A stretch of 64,000 nucleotides of DNA from Dehalococcoidia bacterium (GTDB lineage: Bacteria; Chloroflexota; Dehalococcoidia; DSTF01; JACRBR01), in the NCBI GenBank assembly GCA_040902535.1, contig JBBDXD010000028.1, positions 122,080-186,079 of the forward strand, given 5' to 3'. Every line of letters starts with the position of its first letter. Position 1 is the first letter of the stretch. The notes beneath the pieces are model-generated. The model did not search any database, was not told the DNA's origin, and was given only the letters and a program-made list of their open reading frames with translations. Made by a program: the position numbers and the translations under genes. Below are positions 27,082-35,605 of this stretch, piece after piece.

Positions 27082-29007
27082 TTGGCGTACTGGGGCGGCG
27101 GTTCAGCCGGTGGCTGGAGCGGCGGCGGACACTTCGGCGGCGGGCCAGGGGGCCAGCTTCGTCCGAACTCCCTGCAGCGCAGCACCGACGGCTGGAGCGA
27201 CGACGAGCTTGGCTCCGTCTATAACCACCGCGTCGTCACGCGGCTGGCAAAATACGTCGCGCCATACCGCATGCGCCTGCTGCTGGCGCTCACCGGCACG
27301 CTCGGCTTCGCCGTCCTCACGCGCACCATGCCGCTCGCCGTCGGCGGGCTCATCGATGCGGCGGGACGGACCAACTTCGACGACCTCAATCGCTGGGGCT
27401 TCATCTACCTGGGGCTCGCGGCCGGCGCGGCTGTGTTCTCGTTCCTGCAGCTCACGATGTCCGGCTGGATGGGTCATCGCCTGTTGCTGAAGCTCCGCAA
27501 GGAGATGTTCGGGCATCTCCAGAAGCTCTCGCTGCGCTTCTACGACCGCAACGAAGTGGGTCGCGTGATGTCGCGCGTCACCAGCGACGTGACGTCGCTG
27601 CAAGAGCTGATGACCAGCGGCTTCCTGACGATCTTCGGCGACATCGTCGGCATCGCGTTCTCGGTCGCGTTTTTGCTCTACTTCGACTGGCAACTCGCGC
27701 TCGTCACATTCACCGTCATTCCCGTGCTCGTCATCGCCATGCTCGTCTGGCAGAGCTACTCGCGCAAAGCGTTCATCCGCGTGCGCCAGGCGATCGCGAT
27801 GGTGAACGCGAACCTGCAGGAGAACGTCTCCGGTGTGCGCGTGATCCAGAGCCTCTCGCGCGAGGACGAGAACGCCAAGCGCTTCGACCGCATCAACGCT
27901 CAGAACCTCGATGCGAACGTCGCCGCCGGCAGGTTGACGGCGGCTGTGATGCCGCTCGTCGAGATCACGGTGGCGGTCGCGATGGCGCTGGTCATCGGCT
28001 ATGGCGGTTATCGGGTGATGAACGGCCATCTCGAGATCGCGGTGCTCATCCCGTTTGTGCTGCAACTCCAGTTGCTCTTCGACCCGGTGCGCGACCTGGT
28101 GCTCCAGTACACGCAGCTCCAGCGCGCGATGGCCGGCGGCGAGCGCGTCATCGAGGTGCTCGACACGAAGCCGGAGTTTGAAGACAAGGCGGACGCACTG
28201 GAGTTAGGCGAAGTGGACGGGCGCGTCGACTTCAACAACGTGACGTTCAACTACGTCGAGGATGTGCCCGTATTGGCGAACATCGACCTGCACGTGCGCC
28301 CCGGCGAGACAATCGCGCTGGTCGGTCAGACGGGCGCCGGCAAGACGACGCTCACGTCGCTGCTGCTCCGCTTCTATGACATCAACGAAGGCTCGATCGC
28401 CGTCGATGGTCACGACATCCGCGACGTCACGCACCAGAGCCTGGCGCGGCAGACGGGCATCGTCCTGCAGGACCCGTTCCTGTTCTCCGGCACCGTCACG
28501 GACAACATTCGCTACGGGCGCCCGGACGCCACGGTCGAAGATGTCGAGGAGGCAGCACGGCTCGTCGGCGCCCACAACTTCATCATGCGGCTCGACGATG
28601 GCTACGACACGGAGTTGCACGAGCGCGGCATGAACCTCTCCGTCGGACAGCGGCAGTTGTTGAGCTTCGCGCGGGCGATCATCGCGCGGCCGCGCATCCT
28701 CATCCTCGACGAGGCGACGGCCAACGTCGACACGCACACGGAGCAGGTCATTCAGCGCGCGCTGAAGACGCTGCTCGAAGGGCGGACGTCGTTCGTCATC
28801 GCGCACCGCCTGTCGACGATCCGCAACGCCGACCGGATCATCGTGCTGGAGCACGGGCGGATCGCGGAGCAGGGCAGCCACGACGAGTTGCTGTCGCTCG
28901 GCGGCCGCTACGCGAACCTGTACCGCATGACGTACGAGCAGCACGCGCTCGGCAAGAACGGCGCCGCGAAGGCGGAAGAGCCGGCTACGGCTCCGGCCGG
29001 TAACTGA
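27082..29007 (+). CDS. ABC exporter half-transporter with consensus ATP site (subunit 2)
   Basis: A 641-residue exporter subunit. After a Gly-rich N-terminus (first 30 residues, almost all Gly, Ser, Trp and Phe) come six helices and an ATPase with Walker A GQTGAGKTT, catalytic Glu E544 (ILDEATANVD) and switch His H575 (IAHRLST). Its signature is LSVGQ (519-523) rather than LSGGQ, so it contributes the weaker signature to the partner's degenerate site. The pair is a textbook asymmetric heterodimer. The start is TTG at 27082 with GGAGG six bases upstream. The Gly-rich N-terminus is unusual. Confidence 0.92.
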   Translation: MAYWGGGSAGGWSGGGHFGGGPGGQLRPNSLQRSTDGWSDDELGSVYNHRVVTRLAKYVAPYRMRLLLALTGTLGFAVLTRTMPLAVGGLIDAAGRTNFDDLNRWGFIYLGLAAGAAVFSFLQLTMSGWMGHRLLLKLRKEMFGHLQKLSLRFYDRNEVGRVMSRVTSDVTSLQELMTSGFLTIFGDIVGIAFSVAFLLYFDWQLALVTFTVIPVLVIAMLVWQSYSRKAFIRVRQAIAMVNANLQENVSGVRVIQSLSREDENAKRFDRINAQNLDANVAAGRLTAAVMPLVEITVAVAMALVIGYGGYRVMNGHLEIAVLIPFVLQLQLLFDPVRDLVLQYTQLQRAMAGGERVIEVLDTKPEFEDKADALELGEVDGRVDFNNVTFNYVEDVPVLANIDLHVRPGETIALVGQTGAGKTTLTSLLLRFYDINEGSIAVDGHDIRDVTHQSLARQTGIVLQDPFLFSGTVTDNIRYGRPDATVEDVEEAARLVGAHNFIMRLDDGYDTELHERGMNLSVGQRQLLSFARAIIARPRILILDEATANVDTHTEQVIQRALKTLLEGRTSFVIAHRLSTIRNADRIIVLEHGRIAEQGSHDELLSLGGRYANLYRMTYEQHALGKNGAAKAEEPATAPAGN

Positions 29008-29055
29008 GCTAGGCGGATCTAGCGGCGACGCGCCGGGCCGCTGGCGGCGACGTGC

Positions 29056-29084
29056 TTGCCGGACGCCGCGAGCGCGGTTATACA
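29056..29084 (+). promoter_or_regulatory. Promoter of the methyltransferase gene
   Basis: TTGCCG (29056-29061) and TATACA (29079-29084) are spaced 17 bases, and the GTG start codon follows eight bases after the -10 box, so transcription would start at or next to the first codon (leaderless). Confidence 0.6.
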
Positions 29085-29092
29085 TCAGCCCT

Positions 29093-29834
29093 GTGTCCAT
29101 CGATCTGACCGTTCCCGACGATGGCCTCGCGCGCGATGGCGGCTGGCACGCTTCCGCGCCGGCGTGGATCGAGGGCATCGAGCGCGACATGACGCGCAAG
29201 ATGCTTGATCCGCTCGTCCTGCATCTTTGCGGCGATGTGACGGGGCGGCGTGCGCTCGATGTCGGCAGCGGCGAAGGCCGCTTCGCGCGCATGCTCGCCG
29301 AACGCGGCGCCGAATGCATCGGCATCGATCCCACTCCGGCGCTCGTGGCTGCGGCCCGAGATCGCGGCAACATGTCGCCCGTCCGCGCCGTCGCCGAGGC
29401 CATGTCGCTGCGTGATGGCGCCTTCGATCTCGCCGTCAGCTACATCACGCTCGTCGACATCGAGGGCTATGTGGAAGCGATCGCGGAGATGGCGCGATCG
29501 CTCAGACCAGGCGGCCGCCTTGTCGCCGTGAACATTGGTTTCGCTAGCGCGTCCGTTGCGGAGAACCACGGCTGGCAGCGCGATGACGATGGCAACGAGC
29601 TCTTCGTGCCGATCGACAACTACGGTTCCGAATGGAGCGCGGTTCTGGAGTGGAACGGCCTGCGCATCCGCAACTGGCATCGACCGCTCTCTGCCTACAT
29701 GGCAGGCCGGGCTTATTCTTCGACGCTTCGTTGAGCCCACGCCTCCCGAGGAGTTGCGCGCGCACCCGGACTTCGCGCGCGCGTTTCGCGTGCCATGGTT
29801 CAGCGTGATGCTCTGGGAGAAACCGGCGCCGTAG
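29093..29834 (+). pseudogene. SAM-dependent methyltransferase with a +1 frameshift near its C-terminus
   Basis: The first 203 codons encode a class I methyltransferase: LDVGSGEGRFARMLAERG (motif I), then IDPTPALVAAARDRG and FDLAVSYITLVDI. At about 29701 an extra G (ATGG) throws the frame; the original end continues one frame over as QAGLILRRFVEPTPPEELRA and ends WFSVMLWEKPAP, the usual methyltransferase C-terminus. In the current frame the protein ends 10 residues later at 29734. It could be a recent pseudogene, a working truncated enzyme or an assembly error. The substrate is unknown. Confidence 0.75.
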
Positions 29835-30168
29835 ACCGTGCGAGCGAAGGCGGATTGACGCCGGAGCTACATCAAAGACGACCGCCTGCGCGCACGGACG
29901 GTGCGATGCCCCGTGCCTCGTGTCATACATCCGCTCCGCGCCGTCCGTGGCGTGCAGGGGTCGCACACCCAACAGTAGATGATTTCCGGTTGCGCGAGCG
30001 TTAATCGCCGCCTGTACGGCGCATCACGAAGGGATGGCGCTTCACGCAGCTCAGCTTCGGGGCTCGAGGCGGATTCTCCAATTCTCGCACTTCCCCCAGG
30101 TTCCCGATTTGGGCCTAGCACGCCGCTTACGCGCCGAAAAATATTGTCAACCTGGGCGAGGATCCCTC
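29835..30168. other. Intergenic stretch without a recognisable gene
   Basis: Between the methyltransferase and the promoter at 30169 there is mixed-composition DNA with short unrelated open frames on both strands. I see no tRNA, no strong hairpin and no ribosome site before a usable frame. The part near 30136-30150 (GAAAAATATTGTCAA) is AT-rich and may be an upstream promoter element. Confidence 0.4.
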
Positions 30169-30217
30169 TTGACAGACTGCCAGCATAGTGCCATCATAAC
30201 GCCATCTTACCGATGGC
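30169..30217 (+). promoter_or_regulatory. Promoter with three 11-bp iterons upstream of the RHH operon
   Basis: TTGACA (30169-30174) is followed 17 bases later by CATCAT (30192-30197). Over the spacer and -10 lie three phased 11-bp direct repeats: GCCAGCATAGT (30179-30189), GCCATCATAAC (30190-30200) and GCCATCTTACC (30201-30211), then GATGGC (30212-30217), which forms an inverted repeat with the last GCCATC. Direct and inverted short repeats at helical spacing are typical operators of ribbon-helix-helix proteins, and the first gene downstream encodes one, so autoregulation is likely. Confidence 0.7.
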
Positions 30218-30238
30218 TACTAGCTGCGCGGAGGCGCC

Positions 30239-30772
30239 ATGGCCACCGAACTTCGCACCGAAGCCCTCTTCGACGCCCTCAAGCAGCCCCTCGGGCTGAT
30301 CGACAACGAGGAGCGCCGCCGCCACCTCGAGACCTACATCGAAACCGCCCGCGTGCCGCTCGAGCGCGCGGTCAACGACCTGATGTCCCAGATCGTCCAG
30401 TCGATCGATGAGCAGGTGCGCGAGCACTTCCGCATCCGCCTGACGTACCGCCCGGGAGGCCTCGCGCTCGAGGTCGAGGAGAAGCACGGCGACGGCGATG
30501 ACGCGCGCTGGGCATCGCTCGAAGGCGACATCGAAAAAATCACCATCCGCATCCCCGCAGAGCTGAAGGATCTCGCGACGCAGGCAGCGCAGCGAGGCGG
30601 CACTTCGGCGAACTCCTGGTTCGTGAAGGCGCTGGCGCGCGCGTTGCGAGCGTCAGAGTCAGGGCCGCCGCCATCGTGGGGGCATGATACGAGCCATCAC
30701 CGACGCGATGAGGATCGTCCCGGGCGGCGGGGATCGCGGTTTAGCGGATGGGTTGGCGGCGACGAGGATTAG
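30239..30772 (+). CDS. Ribbon-helix-helix (Arc/HicB-like) protein heading a five-gene operon
   Basis: A 177-residue protein. Residues 1-90 are alpha/beta and unassigned; residues about 97-137 (EKITIRIPAELKDLATQAAQRGG, then SANSWFVKALARALRA) match a ribbon-helix-helix DNA-binding fold. The last 35 residues are Arg/Asp/Gly-rich and disordered. GGAGG lies just before the ATG. RHH proteins are usually repressors that bind as dimers to short repeats, and three 11-bp repeats cover the promoter. No HicA-like toxin follows, so this is probably a regulator of the operon rather than an antitoxin. Confidence 0.78.
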   Translation: MATELRTEALFDALKQPLGLIDNEERRRHLETYIETARVPLERAVNDLMSQIVQSIDEQVREHFRIRLTYRPGGLALEVEEKHGDGDDARWASLEGDIEKITIRIPAELKDLATQAAQRGGTSANSWFVKALARALRASESGPPPSWGHDTSHHRRDEDRPGRRGSRFSGWVGGDED

Positions 30773-30829
30773 CCATCGATCCCGGTGGGAACAGCGCGGA
30801 GCGAAGGTCCGCGAAACGGAGAGGAAGCC

Positions 30830-31030
30830 ATGATGCACAGCCAACAGATCGACGAGATCATGATCGAGCAGCGGCAACGTCAACTCGAGCACATTAGTCC
30901 GCACACGATCGCCGCATTGGACGAGATGCACCGGCACGAAGGCGTGCGCCGCGCGGTCGCATCGGCGCTCGTGCGCCTGGGCATGACGCTCGACCACGAC
31001 GCCGGCGTGCGCGAAGCGCTCGCACGATAG
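30830..31030 (+). CDS. Small helical protein, unknown function
   Basis: A 66-residue protein, probably two or three helices, rich in His, Arg and Glu (EQRQRQLEHISPHTIAALDEMH). GAGAGGAAG lies before the ATG at 30830, and an alternative ATG follows at 30833. The next gene starts 12 bases after its stop, so it is part of the operon. I do not recognise a family. The C-terminal half (RRAVASALVRLGMTLDHDAGVREALA) could be a dimerisation helix pair. Confidence 0.65.
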   Translation: MMHSQQIDEIMIEQRQRQLEHISPHTIAALDEMHRHEGVRRAVASALVRLGMTLDHDAGVREALAR

Positions 31031-31042
31031 AAGGGGGTCGCG

Positions 31043-31426
31043 GTGCGCATACTTGCATTCGTCCTGGCGCTCCTGCTGCTTGCGGGCAACATCGACCCGA
31101 CGCGTGGCTGGCTGATTACGCTCGTCGTGGTGACGGGCATCTCCGCCTTCAGACTGCTGCGCCCGTGGTCCGGCCTGATGCCGCGGCCGGTGCTGGATGT
31201 CCGCATGGCATCGTTCGTGCTTGCGGTCATGCTGCTGGCGGGCGCTGTCGATGCGAACAAGGATTGGCTGATCGCACTTTCGGCGGTCACCGGCGTCGCT
31301 GCCTTCATGCCGAGGCTCCTGACGCTCGATGGTGGACACGACGATTTTCGCGGCCGGCGCTGGCACGCACGCCATCGCAGACGCGCCGGCTGGGCGGTGG
31401 ACTGGGACGGGGATGACTGGCGATGA
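31043..31426 (+). CDS. Membrane protein with an internal two-helix duplication
   Basis: A 127-residue protein built from two copies of a roughly 36-residue unit. The first is LAFVLALLLLAGNIDPTRGW with LITLVVVTGISAF; the second is SFVLAVMLLAGAVDANKDW with LIALSAVTGVAAF. Each has two membrane helices with an acidic D and a tryptophan between them. The last 35 residues are basic then acidic and cytosolic. The start is GTG with a weak AAGGGGG site. Its stop overlaps the next ATG (ATGA). It would anchor the operon's product at the membrane. Confidence 0.7.
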   Translation: MRILAFVLALLLLAGNIDPTRGWLITLVVVTGISAFRLLRPWSGLMPRPVLDVRMASFVLAVMLLAGAVDANKDWLIALSAVTGVAAFMPRLLTLDGGHDDFRGRRWHARHRRRAGWAVDWDGDDWR

Positions 31427-31836
31427 CGATGAACATCGCGCCGGAGCGCGCCTTCACCAGCGAATCGCAGATTCCCGTCGCGGGCGTGCCGCTCGTCGTC
31501 GAGTTCACGTCATCGCGCTGCCGTCAGCGGCCGATCGCCTCGCGCGCGGGCGGCGTCGAACTGCCGGTGGGGCGCCTGCCGGTACGTGCCGTCGACATCG
31601 ATGCCTATCCCGATCTGCGGCGGCGCTTTCGGATCACCCTGCTGCCGACCTTCGTGGTCCTGCAGGGGGCGGAGGAGGTGGCACGCATCGTCGGGCCGCA
31701 TTCACGGCGGGAACTCGCAAGCGCACTGCGCCGGGCGCTCGACCCGGATGTCGTGCGGCTCGAGGAGCCGCCCCAAGCGCGCGCGAAGTGGAATGACTTC
31801 ACCGCCCGACTCTGGGGATTCACCGCGGGATTATGA
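31423..31836 (+). CDS. Thioredoxin-fold protein lacking the CxxC motif
   Basis: A 137-residue protein whose core follows the thioredoxin pattern: strand VPLVVEFTSSRC, a middle strand LPVRAVDIDAYPDLRRRFRI, and the cis-proline loop LLPTFVVLQGAEEVARIVG. At the place of CxxC there is SSRCR, leaving one Cys, so it is probably not a dithiol oxidoreductase; it may bind a partner or form mixed disulphides. It overlaps the upstream membrane-protein gene by four bases and precedes the DUF4097 gene by eight. Confidence 0.7.
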   Translation: MTMNIAPERAFTSESQIPVAGVPLVVEFTSSRCRQRPIASRAGGVELPVGRLPVRAVDIDAYPDLRRRFRITLLPTFVVLQGAEEVARIVGPHSRRELASALRRALDPDVVRLEEPPQARAKWNDFTARLWGFTAGL

Positions 31837-31844
31837 GCTGACCC

Positions 31845-32744
31845 ATGGAGCATGTGCGCACGATCAACCGCGAATTCAAGACGGGAGAGAAGGCGGTCCT
31901 GCACCTGGAAAGCCGCTCCGGCACGGTGATCGTCGAAGGCCGTGAGACCGACCGCGTCGTCATCGACGCGGTGGTGCGCGTCTGGACGGACCTCTCCGTC
32001 GAGGCCGACGATGCCGCCGCGCTGGTCGAGCAGGCGATGGAGCAAGACGCGCACCGCGTGATCGTGCGCATGCCGGCGCTCCCGAAGCGCGAAGGCTGGG
32101 CGGTGCTGTTCGGACAGGGCTCGCGCGTCGACTATCACGTGCGCGTGCCGCTGCATTCGGCGGTGCGCGTGCTCTCAAAGAGCGGATCGGTGCAGATCAC
32201 GCACGTCGAGGGCGTGGTCCACACCGAGGCGATGTCCGGGAAAGTCGGCGTCGACGACATCACGGGCGACGTCACCGCGATCTCGAAGAGCGGCAGCCTG
32301 CTCATCGAGCGGGTGCGCGGGGAGGTGACGGCCGATGCGCGCAGCGGCAAGGTCGCCGTCAATCACGTCCAGGGTGGCGTCACGATCGATGCCCGCAGCG
32401 GCAGCGTCGAAGTGAATGACGTCGAAGGCGACCTGAAGGTTGGCTCGCGCAGCGGCAGCGTCAACATCGATAACGTGCGCGGTCGCATGAGCGTCAAGTC
32501 CCGTGCGGGCAGCACGCGCTATCGCGGCAAGATCGTGGCCGACGCCGAGTTCGAGGCGCTGGCCGGCTCCATTCAGCTTTCCGTGGATACGGAGTTTCCG
32601 TTCTTCGTCGATGCGGAAAGCGGCGGCGGAAGCGTGCGTTCGGACCTGCCGCCGCGTCGCAACGGGGCGGGGCCTGAGGGCGGCGGTCCGAAGGTGCGGC
32701 TGCGCACGCGCGCCGGCTCGATCCGCCTTTCGAAGCTCGATTGA
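31845..32744 (+). CDS. DUF4097-family beta-repeat protein
   Basis: A 299-residue protein whose middle (about 105-225) is a row of roughly 20-residue repeats of the type SGSVxIxxVxGxV, e.g. SKSGSVQITHVEG, MSGKVGVDDITGDV, RSGKVAVNHVQGGV, RSGSVEVNDVEGDL and RSGSVNIDNVRG. This is the DUF4097 right-handed beta-helix pattern, often called adhesin-like. There is no signal peptide or membrane helix, so it is probably cytosolic or a membrane-associated scaffold, which is unlike secreted members. It is the last gene of the operon. Confidence 0.82.
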   Translation: MEHVRTINREFKTGEKAVLHLESRSGTVIVEGRETDRVVIDAVVRVWTDLSVEADDAAALVEQAMEQDAHRVIVRMPALPKREGWAVLFGQGSRVDYHVRVPLHSAVRVLSKSGSVQITHVEGVVHTEAMSGKVGVDDITGDVTAISKSGSLLIERVRGEVTADARSGKVAVNHVQGGVTIDARSGSVEVNDVEGDLKVGSRSGSVNIDNVRGRMSVKSRAGSTRYRGKIVADAEFEALAGSIQLSVDTEFPFFVDAESGGGSVRSDLPPRRNGAGPEGGGPKVRLRTRAGSIRLSKLD

Positions 32745-32897
32745 AGACGATGACGGCACGCGGATTGTGCGAGCGCGTCCAGCCCTCTCGCGAAAACGGA
32801 GGCGATTCCCGGTACGAAATGCTCATCCGATCGGCACCTGTCGGCCGCGCCACTGCGCGTCATATGATGCCGGGGGGCCCACTGAAGGAGGTACCAC

Positions 32898-34001
32898 ATG
32901 TACGACGTGATCGTGGTCGGCGCGCGGTGCGCCGGATCGCCGACGGCCATGCTGCTCGCGCAAAAAGGCCACCGCATCCTGGTTATCGACCGCTCGACGT
33001 TTCCGAGCGACATTCTCTCGACGCACTACATCCAGGTCGAAGGCGTCGCGAGACTGCGGAAGTGGGGCCTGATCGAGAAGATGGACGCCGCCGGTTGCCG
33101 GCCCATCGAGAAGATCACGTTTTTCATGAACGGCTTCGGCTTGACGCCGCCGGAGATTCCCGGCGCTCCCGTCGAGAGGGCCTACTGTCCGCGACGCACC
33201 GTGCTCGACAAACTCCTGGTCGATGCAGCGCGCGAAGCCGGCGCCGAGGTGCGCGAGGGCGTGACGCTGCAGGATCTGCTCATCGAAGGTGATCGCGTGA
33301 TCGGCGTGCGGGCGCGCACGAAGGACGGCGAAGTCTTCGAAGAACGCGCGACCGTCGTCGTCGGCGCCGATGGCATGCACTCACGCGTGGCGAAGATCGT
33401 CGATGCGCCGGCCTACGACGAGCACCCCTCGCTCTCGTGCGCGTACTACAGTTACTTTTCCGGCACGAACCTCGAAGGCGCAGAACTGCACATCGGCGAG
33501 AACGGCGGCATCCTGGCCTTCCCCACCAACGACGGCCTCGACTGCATCGCCGTCGGCCAGTCGAACGAGATGTTCGAAGAGTTCCGCAGCGACATCGAAG
33601 GCAACTTCATGCGCTACATGGAGGCCATCTCGCCAGCTATGCACGAGCGCGTGAGGGCCGGCAAGCGCGAAGAGCGCTGGGAGGGCACCGCCGACGTCCC
33701 CAACTTCTTCCGCAAGCCGTATGGCCCGGGATGGGCGCTCGTCGGGGACGCGGGATATCATCGCGACCCCATCACCGGTCTCGGCATCAACGACGCATTC
33801 CGCGACGCCGAACTGCTTTCGACCGCGCTCGACGAAGGCCTGAGCGGCCGCGCGGCGATGGACGATGCGCTCGCCGCGTACGAACAGCAGCGGAACGAGA
33901 TCGCGAAGCCGATGTACGAATTCACCATCGCCCTCGCTTCGGGCACGCCGCCGCCCGAAATGGTGGCAGCGATCGAGGCGGCGCAAGCGCAGGGCGACTG
34001 A
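32898..34001 (+). CDS. FAD-dependent oxidoreductase (geranylgeranyl reductase/PHBH-like)
   Basis: A 367-residue flavoprotein with the N-terminal dinucleotide motif DVIVVGARCAGSPTAMLLA (GxGxxG variant GARCAG), the middle DG motif VVVGADGMHSRVAKI and the C-terminal GD motif ALVGDAGYHRDPITGLGINDAFRDAELL. The set defines p-hydroxybenzoate hydroxylase-like monooxygenases and geranylgeranyl reductases. A perfect AAGGAGGT precedes the ATG. A PNPOx-like gene follows 12 bases later. Hydroxylase or reductase, substrate unknown. Confidence 0.87.
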   Translation: MYDVIVVGARCAGSPTAMLLAQKGHRILVIDRSTFPSDILSTHYIQVEGVARLRKWGLIEKMDAAGCRPIEKITFFMNGFGLTPPEIPGAPVERAYCPRRTVLDKLLVDAAREAGAEVREGVTLQDLLIEGDRVIGVRARTKDGEVFEERATVVVGADGMHSRVAKIVDAPAYDEHPSLSCAYYSYFSGTNLEGAELHIGENGGILAFPTNDGLDCIAVGQSNEMFEEFRSDIEGNFMRYMEAISPAMHERVRAGKREERWEGTADVPNFFRKPYGPGWALVGDAGYHRDPITGLGINDAFRDAELLSTALDEGLSGRAAMDDALAAYEQQRNEIAKPMYEFTIALASGTPPPEMVAAIEAAQAQGD

Positions 34002-34013
34002 GCGAGGAGGCGC

Positions 34014-34487
34014 ATGGAAACCGCATCATTCGACGAGATCGCTGACGAATTCAATGCGCGGGTCGCGCGCATCGTCTGGTGTACGGTGGCGACGGTTGAC
34101 CTCAAGGGCCGGCCGCGCACGCGCATCTTGCATCCGATCTGGGAAGGCTCGACGGGCTGGATCGGCACCAGCCGCAACTCGCACAAGGCCAAGCACCTGG
34201 CGAAGAACGCGCACGTCTCGCTGTCCTACTGGGACCAGCAGCACCAACAGATCTACGCGGACTGCAAGGCCGAGTGGGTCGACGACCCCTCAGCGAAGCA
34301 GCGCATTTGGGACCTCTATAAGAGCACGCCGCCGCCGCTGGGCTACGACCCCGCGATCATCCCACCGTGGAGCGGCGGCCCGAACGGCGGCGAGTTCGGC
34401 GTGCTCAAGCTGACGCCGTGGCGCATCGAGTTGTCAGCGCTGCTGCCGCCGGGCCAGGCATCGATCGTCTGGCGCGCGAAGAAGTAA
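34014..34487 (+). CDS. Pyridoxamine 5'-phosphate oxidase-fold protein (flavin/F420-binding split barrel)
   Basis: A 157-residue split-barrel protein: ARIVWCTVATVDLKGRPRTRILHPIWEGSTGWIGTSRNSHKAKHL is the N-terminal flavin-binding half, followed by YADCKAEWVDDPSAKQRIWD. Small family members reduce or degrade substrates with FMN or F420. Spacing to the flavoprotein gene upstream is 12 bases with GAGGAGG before ATG, so they are co-transcribed. Confidence 0.82.
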   Translation: METASFDEIADEFNARVARIVWCTVATVDLKGRPRTRILHPIWEGSTGWIGTSRNSHKAKHLAKNAHVSLSYWDQQHQQIYADCKAEWVDDPSAKQRIWDLYKSTPPPLGYDPAIIPPWSGGPNGGEFGVLKLTPWRIELSALLPPGQASIVWRAKK

Positions 34488-34538
34488 TCGCTCGCCTGAC
34501 GGCCGTCGCCTGACCGGAGCCGCATCTATACTCGAACG

Positions 34539-35411
34539 ATGGTCGAAGAAGAGAGCGATCCCGTCCTGCGCCGCGCGGTCGCGTGGGCGTCCGGCAACGA
34601 GCACGTCCGCGCGCTGATCCTCGAGAGTTCACGCGCCGCGCCGGATGCGCCCGTCGACGCGCTGTCTGACTATGACCTGCTGCTGGTCGTGACGACCATC
34701 GAGCCGCTTCGGCGCGATGAGTCGTGGCTGGCGTGGTACGGCGCGCCGCTGGTGCGCTTCCGCAGCGAGTGGAACGACCAGGGCTACGACGGCATCACGC
34801 GGCTCGTTGTGTACGAGGACGGTACGAAGGTCGACCACCTCCTCATGGAGGCCGCGCTTCTCGACCGCATCAAGCAGCAACCGCGGTTGCCAAACCTGCT
34901 CGACGTCGGCTATCGCGTCCTGCTGGACAAGGACGGCCTCGCCGACGGCCTCAAGCCGGCGACGTACCGCGCGCACATCCCGTCGAAGCCCACGGAAGCC
35001 GAGTATCTCGCGGTCGTCGAGGAGTTCTGGTGGGAGTCCACGTACGTCGCGAAGAACATCTGGCGCGATGAGTTGTTCGCGTGGAAGTACAACCTCGAGT
35101 GCGTCATGAAGCTCGATGTGATGCGCCGCATGTTGGAGTGGCACGTCGAGATCGCGCACGACTGGTCGGTGCGGCCGGGCGTCGTGGGGCGGCACCTGAA
35201 GCGGCGGCTGCCGCCGGACATCTGGGCCGAGGTCGAGGCGACATTCGTCGGCGCCGACGCGGACGAGAACTGGGAGGCGCTGTTTCGGACGGGCGCGGTG
35301 TTCCGGCGCGTCGCGCTGGAAGTCGCTGCGGGCCTCGGTTATCGGTATCCGCACAAGATGGACGCCGGAGTGGTCGCGTACTGGCAGCGGCTGCGGACGA
35401 TGCCGCACTAG
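34539..35411 (+). CDS. Streptomycin 6-adenylyltransferase (ANT(6)/AadE)-like protein
   Basis: A 290-residue protein with LSDYDLLLVV, the nucleotidyltransferase acidic pair of ANT(6)-type enzymes, followed by WLAWYGAPLV and the C-terminal LECVMKLDVMRRMLEWHVEIAH helix bundle. Enzymes of this family adenylylate streptomycin at O-6. Environmental homologues are common and often have no demonstrated resistance role, so activity is inferred. TATACT (34527-34532) six bases before the ATG suggests a leaderless transcript. Confidence 0.78.
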   Translation: MVEEESDPVLRRAVAWASGNEHVRALILESSRAAPDAPVDALSDYDLLLVVTTIEPLRRDESWLAWYGAPLVRFRSEWNDQGYDGITRLVVYEDGTKVDHLLMEAALLDRIKQQPRLPNLLDVGYRVLLDKDGLADGLKPATYRAHIPSKPTEAEYLAVVEEFWWESTYVAKNIWRDELFAWKYNLECVMKLDVMRRMLEWHVEIAHDWSVRPGVVGRHLKRRLPPDIWAEVEATFVGADADENWEALFRTGAVFRRVALEVAAGLGYRYPHKMDAGVVAYWQRLRTMPH

Positions 35412-35605
35412 CTACGTCTATTGCAGCGCGCCCCGACGTTCACGCGGCGCAGATGGTGCGAACGTACCATTGCTCCTCGCAACGCATCGCTCGACGATGG
35501 TCGTAGCCACTTCAACTATCGCCGCTGATCGCATGATGCGGCCTTCAGAGGAGCGATCCCATCACACAGTCCTCGATAACCGACAGCGACGGGCGGCTCG
35601 AGCAG

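Noticed and set aside
30239..31030. HicAB-like toxin-antitoxin pair
   Set aside because: The RHH domain resembles HicB, but the neighbouring small protein lacks the HicA fold (no GSHH-type catalytic His pattern), and the downstream genes form an operon of another type.
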